NCBI RefSeq assembly: GCF_004522095.1
Contig: NZ_SPUI01000004.1
Coordinates: 659,593-723,592, forward strand
Length of the DNA stretch: 64,000 bases
Direction: 5' to 3'
Source: Nocardioides sp. 503
GTDB taxonomy: Bacteria > Actinomycetota > Actinomycetes > Propionibacteriales > Nocardioidaceae
Shown: in pieces, positions 24,900 through 32,258 of the stretch
Layout: each line of letters begins with the position of its first letter
Position numbering within the stretch: the first letter of the stretch is position 1
Position numbers and translations under genes: made by a program
Notes under the pieces: generated by a model
Told to the model about the DNA's origin: nothing
Database searches by the model: none
Seen by the model: the letters and a program-made list of their open reading frames with translations, nothing else

Positions 24900-26468
24900 A
24901 TGCACGCACGCAAGCTGTTCGCCACGACCGTCACCTCCGTGGTGGCGTTCTCGGCGATCGCCCTCACCACGGCCCCGGCCCACGCGGCCTACACCGCGGA
25001 CCCCGACGACACGGCGTTCACTCCCACCAGCGCGGACCTGATCGGTGTCGGCTCCGACACCAGCCAGCACGCCCTCAAGCTGCTGGCTGACGGCTGGAAC
25101 GCCACCAGCCCCGCCGTCCGCGTGGCCTCGTACTCCGCGCTGGGTGGCGGGACCATCCCGCTCCCGAACGCGACCGAGATCACCCGGCCCAACGGCTCGG
25201 GAGCCGGCAAGGGCCTGCTCTACGGCGCCGGCAACAACACCCAGATCGACTTCGCGCGCTCCTCCTCCGCCCTCAACGCCAACGAGCAGGGCGGCGGCCT
25301 CCAGGCCTTCCCGTTCGCGCTGGACACGCTGGTCATGGCGGTGTCCAAGACGGTCGCCTCCAACGCACCGGCCTCGCTGACGCCGGCGCAGATCGTCGAC
25401 ATCTACAAGGGCAACATCACCAACTGGAACCAGGTCGGCGGCAGCAACGGCATCATCGCGCCGAAGATCCCGCAGGCCGGCTCGGGCACCCGCACCTTCT
25501 TCGTGGCCCAGCTCAAGGCCATGAACGCCGGCGTGGACGTCACCCTCGGCGGCAAGGTCGAAGAGGTCCAGGAGCACTCGGACGCCGCCATCAAGAGCGA
25601 CGCCAACGCGGTGGCCCCCTTCTCCGAGGGCCGCGCGGGCCTGCTCGGCCAGACGCTGCGTCTCGAGTCCGGCTGGCGCGCGGACCGTGCCCTCTACAAC
25701 GTCGTGCGCGGCACGGACGTCGGCAACGCCAACGTGCTCGCCGTGTTCGGTGAGCAGGGCTACGTCTGCTCGACGGACGCCCGCCCGCTGATCGAGGCCG
25801 CCGGCTTCAAGCAGCTCGCGACCTCGGCCTTCGAGGGTGTCTGCGGACAGCCCACCCAGGGCGCGACCAGCAACTTCACCCTCAACGAGCGGGTCGTCAC
25901 GACCACGACGCTCACCGTCACCAGCACCGTCGCCCGCACCGCCCGCCTGACCGCGCGGGTCGCCGGCAGCACCTCGCCCTCGGGCACCGTGTCGTTCTAC
26001 GACGGCGAGACCGTCCTGGGCTCCAACATCCCGCTCACCTCGGGCCAGGCCGTCCTCACCAAGTCGGGCGTCGCGCCCGGTGCGCACACCTACCGCGCGG
26101 TCTTCACCCCGGCCGCCGAGTCGGTCTTCGAGCCCTCCGAGGACATGGGCGCCGGCGTCGTCAAGACGTCGTCGTCGATCACCGAGTCCTTCCCGGCCGC
26201 CGTCAAGGCCGGCAAGCGTGCCCGCGGCACCGTCACGGTCGTCCTGGCCGGCGTCGGCGCCAAGGCCACCGGCCTCGTCAAGGTCATGCGCGGCGCCAAG
26301 GTCCTGGCCTCGAAGAAGCTCGTCAGCGGCAAGGTCGTCATCGTCCTGCCGAAGCTCAAGGTCGGCGCCAACAACCTGAAGGTCGTCTGGGCCGGTGACG
26401 CCGTCTCCGTCGGCTCCTCGAAGGTCTTCAAGATCAAGCAGGCCAAGGCCAAGAAGAAGAAGAAGTAG
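24900..26468 (+). CDS. Secreted PstS-like binding protein fused to Ig-like domains, cassette 2
   Basis: This 522 aa exported protein has a signal peptide (residues ~1-29, ending APAHA). The PstS-type domain (~30-325) contains LIGVGSDTSQHALKLLADGW, AQIVDIYKGNITNWNQVGG and PQAGSGTRTFF. Two Ig-like units follow (~335-425 and ~428-510), and the C-terminus ends with a lysine run after KVFKIKQAKA. It is the counterpart of 13023-14321, but here the Ig-like part that forms a separate protein in cassette 1 is fused on. The ribosome binding site GAGGAG lies at 24884-24889. There is no lipobox. Ligand is unproven. Confidence 0.8.
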   Translation: MHARKLFATTVTSVVAFSAIALTTAPAHAAYTADPDDTAFTPTSADLIGVGSDTSQHALKLLADGWNATSPAVRVASYSALGGGTIPLPNATEITRPNGSGAGKGLLYGAGNNTQIDFARSSSALNANEQGGGLQAFPFALDTLVMAVSKTVASNAPASLTPAQIVDIYKGNITNWNQVGGSNGIIAPKIPQAGSGTRTFFVAQLKAMNAGVDVTLGGKVEEVQEHSDAAIKSDANAVAPFSEGRAGLLGQTLRLESGWRADRALYNVVRGTDVGNANVLAVFGEQGYVCSTDARPLIEAAGFKQLATSAFEGVCGQPTQGATSNFTLNERVVTTTTLTVTSTVARTARLTARVAGSTSPSGTVSFYDGETVLGSNIPLTSGQAVLTKSGVAPGAHTYRAVFTPAAESVFEPSEDMGAGVVKTSSSITESFPAAVKAGKRARGTVTVVLAGVGAKATGLVKVMRGAKVLASKKLVSGKVVIVLPKLKVGANNLKVVWAGDAVSVGSSKVFKIKQAKAKKKKK

Positions 26469-26502
26469 TCCCTGCCCCACCGCTCGATCGCACGACCCGG
26501 GT

Positions 26503-26532
26503 CCGGGTGGCCGCCGCACGGCGGTCGCCCGG
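26503..26532 (+). terminator. Hairpin between the secreted protein gene and pstB, cassette 2
   Basis: Arms 26503-26515 and 26520-26532 pair over 13 positions (two G-U) around a four-base loop. It occupies the same place as the 16244-16282 hairpin of cassette 1, about 50 bases before pstB. No uridine tract follows, so partial attenuation or mRNA 3'-end protection is more likely than full termination. Confidence 0.45.
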
Positions 26533-26580
26533 CCCGGCACCACCCGCAGGATCCCGCAGCATCCCGAGGAGAACCGCACC

Positions 26581-27426
26581 ATGACCGCGACCGACGCCAC
26601 CGTCACCCTGCCCGCCGTACCCCCGAGCGCGCCGGTGCCACCGGCCGCGCCGCTCGCGGCCATCGAGGCGCGCGACATCACTGCCTGGTTCGGCTCCCAC
26701 AAGGTGCTCGACCGGGTCTCGCTGACGATGAACGCCGGCGAGATCACGGCCCTGATCGGCCCCTCGGGCTGCGGCAAGTCGACGTTCCTGCGGATCCTCA
26801 ACCGCATGCACGAGCTGGTGCCCTCGGCCCAGCTGGCCGGCGAGGTGCGCCTCGACGGCGAGGACATCTACGACCCGTCCAAGCGCCTCATCGACGCGCG
26901 CCGGGCCATCGGCATGGTGTTCCAGAAGCCCAACCCGTTCCCCGCGATGTCCATCCGCGAGAACGTCCTGGCCGGCCTCAAGCTGACCGGCACCAAGGCC
27001 TCCCGCTCCACCAAGGACGAGCTCGTGGAGTCGTGCCTGGTCAAGGGCGGGCTGTGGAACGAGGTCAAGGACCGCCTCGACGCCCCCGGCGGCGGCCTGT
27101 CCGGCGGCCAGCAGCAGCGCCTGTGCATCGCGCGCTCGCTGGCGATCAAGCCGCGCGTCCTGCTGATGGACGAGCCCTGCTCGGCCCTCGACCCCACCTC
27201 GACCCGCGTGATCGAGGAGACGATGCTCGAGCTGGCCCGCGAGGTCACCATCGTGATCGTCACCCACAACATGCAGCAGGCCGCCCGCGTCTCCGGCCGC
27301 TGCGCGTTCTTCCTCGCCTCCCAGGGCACCCCCGGCGTCATCGTCGAGCACGGGGAGACCCCCACGATGTTCCAGAACCCCCGCGACCAGCGCACCTCCG
27401 ACTACGTCAACGGCCGCTTCGGCTGA
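26581..27426 (+). CDS. pstB: Phosphate-type ABC transporter ATPase PstB, cassette 2
   Basis: This 281 aa ATPase has Walker A GPSGCGKST, Q-loop VFQKPNPFPAMSI, signature LSGGQQQRLCIARSLA and Walker B VLLMDEPCSALDP, all intact. It is very similar to the cassette 1 copy from residue ~30 onward, including the shared final segment DQRTSDYVNGRFG. A Pro/Ala-rich N-terminal extension is again present but shorter. The ribosome binding site GAGGAG is at 26566-26571. It closes cassette 2. No phoU or two-component genes accompany it. Confidence 0.93.
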   Translation: MTATDATVTLPAVPPSAPVPPAAPLAAIEARDITAWFGSHKVLDRVSLTMNAGEITALIGPSGCGKSTFLRILNRMHELVPSAQLAGEVRLDGEDIYDPSKRLIDARRAIGMVFQKPNPFPAMSIRENVLAGLKLTGTKASRSTKDELVESCLVKGGLWNEVKDRLDAPGGGLSGGQQQRLCIARSLAIKPRVLLMDEPCSALDPTSTRVIEETMLELAREVTIVIVTHNMQQAARVSGRCAFFLASQGTPGVIVEHGETPTMFQNPRDQRTSDYVNGRFG

Positions 27427-27477
27427 GCCTGTCGGTGCTCGGTGGCGTGAGTGTCACTCCCGTCCCACAACCTGTAC

Positions 27478-27540
27478 GAAACTCACGCTTCCGGTACGAA
27501 GTTTCATGCCGGGAGCGTGAGTTTCACCGGGTACCCGGTG
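27478..27540. repeat. Complex palindromic element after cassette 2
   Basis: Left arm 27478-27494 and right arm 27509-27525 pair over 17 positions (one T-G) with a 14-base loop that repeats parts of the arm (GTACGAA occurs twice, at 27474 and 27494). It abuts a perfect 16-bp palindrome, CACCGGGTACCCGGTG (27525-27540). GTGAGTGTCACTC just upstream (27447-27459) is a further partial copy of the GTGAGT motif. It probably ends the pstB transcript and may be a dispersed repeat. Confidence 0.55.
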
Positions 27541-27609
27541 AATCTCCCTGCGGGGGCGGCGCCCACAAACCCGGTTGCCCCGCAACCACGCACGGAGCAG
27601 GGTCGGGAC

Positions 27610-28008
27610 ATGACGTCCTTCATCTCGCACACCTCGATCGACTGCGTCAACGCCTACGAGCTCTCGGAGTGGTGGAAGCAGGTGCTCGGCTACGTCGACG
27701 TGGACGGCGACCCGAACCTGCCGGGCCACGAGGAGTGCATGATCCTCGACCCTCAGACCAGGCACTCGGTGCTGTTCATCGAGGTGCCGGAGCCCAAGTC
27801 GGCCAAGAACCGGATCCACTTCGACCTGCGTCCGCGCGAGGGCACCCGCGACGAGGAGCTCGAGCGGCTGCTCGGGATCGGCGCGACGGTCGTGGCCGAC
27901 CACCGGGGCAAGTACGGTCCGGGGACGGCCTGGGTGACGCTGGCCGACCCGGAGGGCAACGAGCTCTGCATCCTGCGCTCGCAGGCCGAGGTCGACGCTC
28001 CTGGCTGA
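27610..28008 (+). CDS. VOC/glyoxalase-like family protein
   Basis: This 132 aa protein has the small beta-alpha-beta-beta-beta fold of the VOC superfamily (Glyoxalase_6 type). It opens with ISHTSIDCVNAYELSEWWKQVLGY, has NRIHFDLRP in the middle and ends ADPEGNELCIL, where the family often places a metal-binding glutamate. The exact reaction is not predictable. ATG 27610 follows GGAGCAGGG. A longer frame starting at 27451 runs through the palindromic element and is rejected. It stands between the transport cassettes and the exopolysaccharide locus without evident functional link. Confidence 0.8.
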   Translation: MTSFISHTSIDCVNAYELSEWWKQVLGYVDVDGDPNLPGHEECMILDPQTRHSVLFIEVPEPKSAKNRIHFDLRPREGTRDEELERLLGIGATVVADHRGKYGPGTAWVTLADPEGNELCILRSQAEVDAPG

Positions 28009-28030
28009 GCGCGCCGGCCGTGTCGCCTGA

Positions 28031-28789
28031 TTAGACCGGACCGCCCCGCAGCAGCCGCAGGTGCAGCTCCTTGGTCTGGGCGGAGGGGTCGGCGCCGAGG
28101 TCCTCGGCGAGGTGGGCCCGGAGCTCCTCGAAGACTCGCAGGGCGCTGCCGATCTCGCCCAGCCCGGCATGGCCCACCATCAGCGCCCGCCGCGCTGCCT
28201 CGGACGTCGGGTCGATGGTGACGGCCGTGTCGGCGAGCGCGACGGCACGCGGGTAGTCCTCGATGGCGTTCGCCGACTCGGCGGCCTGGCACAGCATCAC
28301 CATGCGCATGCGCCTGAGGTGCTCACGCTCCGTGCGGGCCCACGGGCTCTCGTCGTCGTGAGCGTGGAAGTCGTCCCGGTACAGGCGCTCGGCCGCCTGG
28401 GCGAGGCAGAGCGCGCGCTTGTGGCGACCAACGCGGGTGAGGGAGTACACCCGTCGAGCGTCCTCCTGGAACACGGCGACGTCGACCCACACCCCCTCCA
28501 GCGCGAATCCGTCGCCGTGGCGCACCAGACAGTCCGAGCCGAGGGCGCTCCGGATCTGACTCCCGGCGGTGCGCAGGCTGGCTCGGGCGCGGTCCAGGCT
28601 GACGTTCGGCCACAGCTGCTCGGCGACGCTGGCGCGCCGCAGACGACGACCGTTGTTGAGCGCCAGGATCCGCAGCAGGTCCCGCGTCTGACCGGTCCGC
28701 CACTCGTCATGGCCGACGATGGTCCCGTCGCACCGACGCGCCACGAGCTCGCCGAGTACCTCGATCTTGATGTTGTTCTGCGGCCTCAT
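28031..28789 (-). CDS. SARP-type transcriptional regulator with BTAD domain
   Basis: This 252 aa protein has the layout of AfsR/SARP activators. A winged-helix DNA-binding domain (residues ~8-100, GQTRDLLRILALNNGRRLRR ... LRTAGSQIRSAL) is followed by the bacterial transcriptional activation domain made of TPR-like helices (~105-250, ending FEELRAHLAEDLGADPS). SARPs usually switch on neighbouring secondary-metabolite or surface-polysaccharide genes by binding direct repeats near -35 boxes. It is the outermost gene of the exopolysaccharide locus and is followed by a LuxR response regulator on the same strand. No ATPase domain is attached. Confidence 0.85.
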   Translation of the reverse strand: MRPQNNIKIEVLGELVARRCDGTIVGHDEWRTGQTRDLLRILALNNGRRLRRASVAEQLWPNVSLDRARASLRTAGSQIRSALGSDCLVRHGDGFALEGVWVDVAVFQEDARRVYSLTRVGRHKRALCLAQAAERLYRDDFHAHDDESPWARTEREHLRRMRMVMLCQAAESANAIEDYPRAVALADTAVTIDPTSEAARRALMVGHAGLGEIGSALRVFEELRAHLAEDLGADPSAQTKELHLRLLRGGPV

Positions 28790-28878
28790 CGCAAGGGCCC
28801 CCCCATGTGGCGCAGTTCGAGCACTGGAGACCTGAGTCGTTCGCCATGGTAGCGGCGCAGCGCCGCCGACCGCAGGTC

Positions 28879-29574
28879 TCAGCCCTCGCGTCGTGCCGGT
28901 GTCGTGTCCCGCGAGCCTCGTAGCGCCAACCCCACGGCGGCCAGCTGGGAGGACACGCCGAGCTTGGACAGGATCGACTTGACCTGGGTGCGGACGGTCG
29001 CCTCCGAGACGACGTAGGCCTGCGCGATCTCGCGGACGTGACGCCCGTCCATCAGCTCCGCGAGGATCTCGCGCTCGCGCGTGGTCAGGGTCGCCAAGCG
29101 CGCCCTGCGGTCCTCCTCCTCGATCCGGTGGCGGTGGAAGTCGTCGACGAGTCGCTCGCGGTCCTCCCGGGTCAGCACCCTGCGGCCCTCGCCGATCAGC
29201 CTGATGGTCGCCAGGATCGTGCTCAGCGGCGTCGACTTCGGGAGCACGGTCCTCGCTCCGTTGAACAGGGACTCACCCCACCCGGACCGGTCCACGCTGC
29301 CGGTCACGACGACGACGGCGACGCCCACCTGGCTCAGAGGCCGGATCAGCGGCACTGCACTGAGGCCCGGTCCTAGCTGGAGGTCGAGCAGCACGACTCC
29401 CGGCTGGGACCTCAGGACCTCGGTCAGCAGTCGGTTCTGCGTCAGCCCCTCCGCCTCGGTGTCCACCCGGCGGACCTCGAGGCCCTGCAGCGACAGGGCC
29501 AGCTCGAGCGCCTCGGCGAAGAGGGCGTGGTCCTCGACGATGGTGACGCGGTTCAGGCGCCCATGGCGCAGCAT
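28879..29574 (-). CDS. NarL/LuxR-family response regulator
   Basis: This 231 aa regulator has a receiver domain (residues ~9-125; VTIVEDHALFAEALELALS, phosphoacceptor Asp in LLDLQLGPG, Lys in VLPKSTP). A LuxR-type helix-turn-helix follows (~163-222; LTTREREILAELMDGRHVREIAQAYVVSEATVRTQ). The ATG at 29574 is chosen because the receiver starts nine residues later; an open frame reaching 29829 adds 85 low-complexity residues. It is a close relative of the regulator at 31509-32258 (shared TVRTQVKSILxKLGVSSQLAAVG), with a cognate kinase probably shared with it. Confidence 0.85.
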   Translation of the reverse strand: MLRHGRLNRVTIVEDHALFAEALELALSLQGLEVRRVDTEAEGLTQNRLLTEVLRSQPGVVLLDLQLGPGLSAVPLIRPLSQVGVAVVVVTGSVDRSGWGESLFNGARTVLPKSTPLSTILATIRLIGEGRRVLTREDRERLVDDFHRHRIEEEDRRARLATLTTREREILAELMDGRHVREIAQAYVVSEATVRTQVKSILSKLGVSSQLAAVGLALRGSRDTTPARREG

Positions 29575-29804
29575 GACGCAGATCCTCGGGTCGTGTGGGT
29601 CCGGGTGGCGAGGTCGGCGCCCCGCGGCCGGTCCCGCTCCCGTCGCCGGTCGAGGGTCCGAGGGGGCCCGGCGCGCCGTCGTGGCGCCGGCCGAGCGAGG
29701 CCCCGGTCGCCCCCACCTGTCCGGGCGCGCCCCCGGACTACCCCACACCCACGTTCCAATGCCACCGATCCGCTCATCCTGTTCCCCCCCTGGTCGCCAG
29801 TGAA

Positions 29805-29818
29805 CCCCAATATGGAGG
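29805..29818. promoter_or_regulatory. Locus palindrome, imperfect copy 1
   Basis: CCCCAATATGGAGG fits CCCC-N6-GGGG with one mismatch. It lies upstream of the minus-strand response regulator gene. Confidence 0.35.
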
Positions 29819-29986
29819 CACGGGTCCAATAAAAAATCGCAAAATCGGTCGCTTCACGGTGCATTTGCGCTGTCGCTTGTCGGGTTTGGTACGGATTTCG
29901 TGGTATAGCCCTCGGCTGTTCACCTACCTCGAGTCCGTTTCCGACCAGCGGTGGCTCGGGCTCGGTCGGCCTCTCGGAGGGGCCCT

Positions 29987-30000
29987 CCCCACTTCTGGGG
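29987..30000. promoter_or_regulatory. Locus palindrome, perfect copy 2
   Basis: CCCCACTTCTGGGG has perfect CCCC and GGGG arms around six bases. It lies about 135 bases before the sugar transferase start. The same pattern recurs at 33816, 34012, 35956 and 50516. Confidence 0.5.
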
Positions 30001-30133
30001 AAAGAAGCGGCGAGGAAGCCGCGTCGGCTCGCGGCCGGTCAGGATTGCCGCGTCCGGAGGCGGCAGTCGACGTGAGTCGTCGGCCCGTCCACATGAACGT
30101 AGCGCCCACGGGGGCGAGGGGGAGTGGGCCACG

Positions 30134-31561
30134 GTGACCAATGCCAGCCTTCCGGTCCCGGGAGTTCGCGAGTACGAGGCGCTTCGGCTCGTCCACCCAC
30201 GCTCGGAGCCGCCGCCCTGGTCCCCGCCCCCGTCGCTCCTGCTCGGGGACGTCGTGCTGGCCCTGATCGGGGCCCTGGCAGTCTGGTCTACCCGACCGTC
30301 AGGGCCGGGACTGCTGCTGGTCGCGGCGCTGCCCCTCGGGTGGGGCGTGGCCGTCCAGACGTCACGGGCGACCGAGCTGGTCCTGGTCGCCAGCCTCGCC
30401 CATGCGGCTCGTCGTCTCGTGAGCGCAGGCGGCCTGCTGGCGCTGGTGGGCTGCGCCGCCTCCACCGTCCTGGGGAGCGCCTTCACGGCGCGTGACGCCT
30501 TCCTCCTGGCCCTGGCGTGCACCGCCGCCTCGCTCGCCCTCCGCGGCGCCGCGTGGTGGGCCGCCGGAGCGCGTGGTGTCCGCGGACGACCTCGCGTGCT
30601 GGTCATCGGGGGCGACGAGCGGCAGGACGCCGTCGCGGCCCTCGAGCGACGCGCCGGGCCCGCGCTCTCGGTCATCTCGCTCCGGACCGGGGCCCCGGCC
30701 GCACCCCGTGGCCAGGAGGCCCCCGGAGTGACCACGGTGCCCCTGGAGGAGGTCGCGTCGTACGCCGCACGGATCGGCGCCTGCTCGGTCGTCGTGATGC
30801 CGGAGGCCGGCCTGGAGCCGGCCGGTCTGCGCAGGCTCCAGTGGGAGCTCGAGCGCTCGCGGCTGCCGCTGTGCGTCGGCACCCCGCTCGTGGGCGTGTC
30901 CTCGTCCCGGTTGGACGCGACGGACGTCGGCGGAGTGCCGCTCGTCCGGGTGCACCCGGTGCGGAGGTCCGGCGTCGGGTCGCTCGTCGTCGACCTGGCG
31001 GGCAGGTGCGTCGCCGCGGTGGCGCTGCTGCTCACCCTGCCGCTGCTCGTGATCGTGGGTCTCGCCGTCCGACGCGAGTCACCGGGCCCCGCGGTCTTCC
31101 GTCAGCAGCGGGTGGGTCGGGACGGGCGTCTCTTCACCATCTACAAGCTGCGCACCATGGGTTCCACGCCGGCGCAGACGCCCCTGTCGAACGACTCCGA
31201 CGGCGTGCTCTTCAAGATGAGGAGCGACCCTCGCGTCACTCCTCTGGGCAGGTGGCTGCGTACCTACTCGCTCGACGAGCTGCCCCAGCTTCTCAACGTC
31301 GTGCTCGGGCACATGCGTCTCGTCGGGCCGCGCCCGGCCCTTCCGGAGGAGGTCGCGCGCTACGACCTGGACACCCGCCGGCGACTCGCCGTGCAGCCGG
31401 GGATCACCGGCCTGTGGCAGGTGTCCGGGAGGTCGGACCTCTCCTGGGAGGACACCGTGCGTCTCGACCTGCACTACGTGGACAACTGGTCCCCGACCTT
31501 CGACCTGCTCATCCTGTGCCGGACGCTGAGTGCCGTCCTGAGGCATCGGGGAGCGTACTGA
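30134..31561 (+). CDS. Exopolysaccharide initiating sugar transferase (polyprenyl-phosphate glycosyl-1-phosphate transferase)
   Basis: This 475 aa polytopic protein belongs to the WbaP/CpsE family, which moves a sugar-1-phosphate onto undecaprenyl phosphate to begin repeat-unit assembly. The N-terminal half has about four to five helices and a nucleotide-binding-like middle domain (RVLVIGGDE). The C-terminal catalytic domain (~residue 285 on) has FTIYKLRTMG, DELPQLLNVV, LVGPRPALPEE and GITGLWQVSGRSD. Start GTG 30134 has GGGGGAG about ten bases upstream; an open frame reaching 29951 is rejected. Its 3' end overlaps the convergent response regulator gene by 53 bases. Confidence 0.9.
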   Translation: MTNASLPVPGVREYEALRLVHPRSEPPPWSPPPSLLLGDVVLALIGALAVWSTRPSGPGLLLVAALPLGWGVAVQTSRATELVLVASLAHAARRLVSAGGLLALVGCAASTVLGSAFTARDAFLLALACTAASLALRGAAWWAAGARGVRGRPRVLVIGGDERQDAVAALERRAGPALSVISLRTGAPAAPRGQEAPGVTTVPLEEVASYAARIGACSVVVMPEAGLEPAGLRRLQWELERSRLPLCVGTPLVGVSSSRLDATDVGGVPLVRVHPVRRSGVGSLVVDLAGRCVAAVALLLTLPLLVIVGLAVRRESPGPAVFRQQRVGRDGRLFTIYKLRTMGSTPAQTPLSNDSDGVLFKMRSDPRVTPLGRWLRTYSLDELPQLLNVVLGHMRLVGPRPALPEEVARYDLDTRRRLAVQPGITGLWQVSGRSDLSWEDTVRLDLHYVDNWSPTFDLLILCRTLSAVLRHRGAY

Positions 31562-32258
31562 CGGTCTCCCGGCCGACGGCGCGCCAGCCGGCGTTGTGCG
31601 CCATCCCGACGGCGGCCAGCTGGGAGGACACGCCGAGCTTCGCCAGGATCGACTTCACCTGCGTGCGGACGGTAGCCACCGACACCACGCTCACCCGCGC
31701 GATGTCGCCGACCTGCATGCCCTCCATGAGTCCCGCCAGGACCTCGCGCTCGCGCGGGGTCAGGCTCTCGAGCTGCTGGCGCTGGCCCTGCACCTCCTGC
31801 CGGTGCTCGTGCCATCCGCGCAGGAGCTCCTCGCGCTCGCGCGCCTCGACGACGGGAAGGCCCTGGTGGATGCGGCGCACGACCGCCAGGATCTCGTTGA
31901 GGGGCTGCGTCTTCGACAGCGTCTTGCGAGCGCCGTAGCGCATGCACTCGCCCCACCTGAACCGGTCGGCGGACGCCGTCACCACGACGACGTTCGCGCC
32001 GGACGCTGCGAGCGGGTGGATGAGCCGCACGCCGTCACCGAAGGCCCCCAGGTCCAGGTCGAGGAGCACCAGGCGCGGCTGCATCCGCAGGGCGCTGGCG
32101 AGCAGCTGACCGGTGCCGCCGGGCGACGCGGGGAGCGGCAGCCGTCGCGCCGCGTATCCCTCCAGGGTCAGGGCGAGCTCGAGGGACTCGGCGAAGAGCA
32201 GGTGGTCCTCGAGGATGAGGACACGCGAGTTCGGTCTCGTCGCTCGGACTGTGTGCAT
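31509..32258 (-). CDS. NarL/LuxR-family response regulator paired with the upstream histidine kinase
   Basis: This 249 aa regulator has a receiver domain (RVLILEDHLLFAESLELALT, Asp in LLDLDLGAFG, Lys in LSKTQP) and a LuxR helix-turn-helix (LTPREREVLAGLMEGMQVGDIARVSVVSVATVRTQ). The ATG at 32258 has AGAGGAGA eight bases upstream and lies inside the kinase gene, overlapping it by 91 bases in another frame. This makes kinase and regulator translationally linked. The last ~18 codons are antisense to the sugar transferase gene. It probably controls the exopolysaccharide genes, perhaps through the recurring palindrome; that is inference. Confidence 0.87.
   Translation of the reverse strand: MHTVRATRPNSRVLILEDHLLFAESLELALTLEGYAARRLPLPASPGGTGQLLASALRMQPRLVLLDLDLGAFGDGVRLIHPLAASGANVVVVTASADRFRWGECMRYGARKTLSKTQPLNEILAVVRRIHQGLPVVEAREREELLRGWHEHRQEVQGQRQQLESLTPREREVLAGLMEGMQVGDIARVSVVSVATVRTQVKSILAKLGVSSQLAAVGMAHNAGWRAVGRETVSTLPDASGRHSASGTG

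Larger units (their letters stand above)
29575..30133. other. Divergent control region upstream of the response regulator and sugar transferase
   Basis: No gene is supported in these 559 bases. About 120 bases (29828-29945) are markedly AT-richer than the surroundings. Two copies of the locus-wide CCCC-N6-GGGG type palindrome are present at 29805-29818 (imperfect) and 29987-30000 (perfect). TATAGC at 29904-29909 is a possible -10 box for the sugar transferase. The combination suggests divergent, regulated promoters. Confidence 0.5.
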
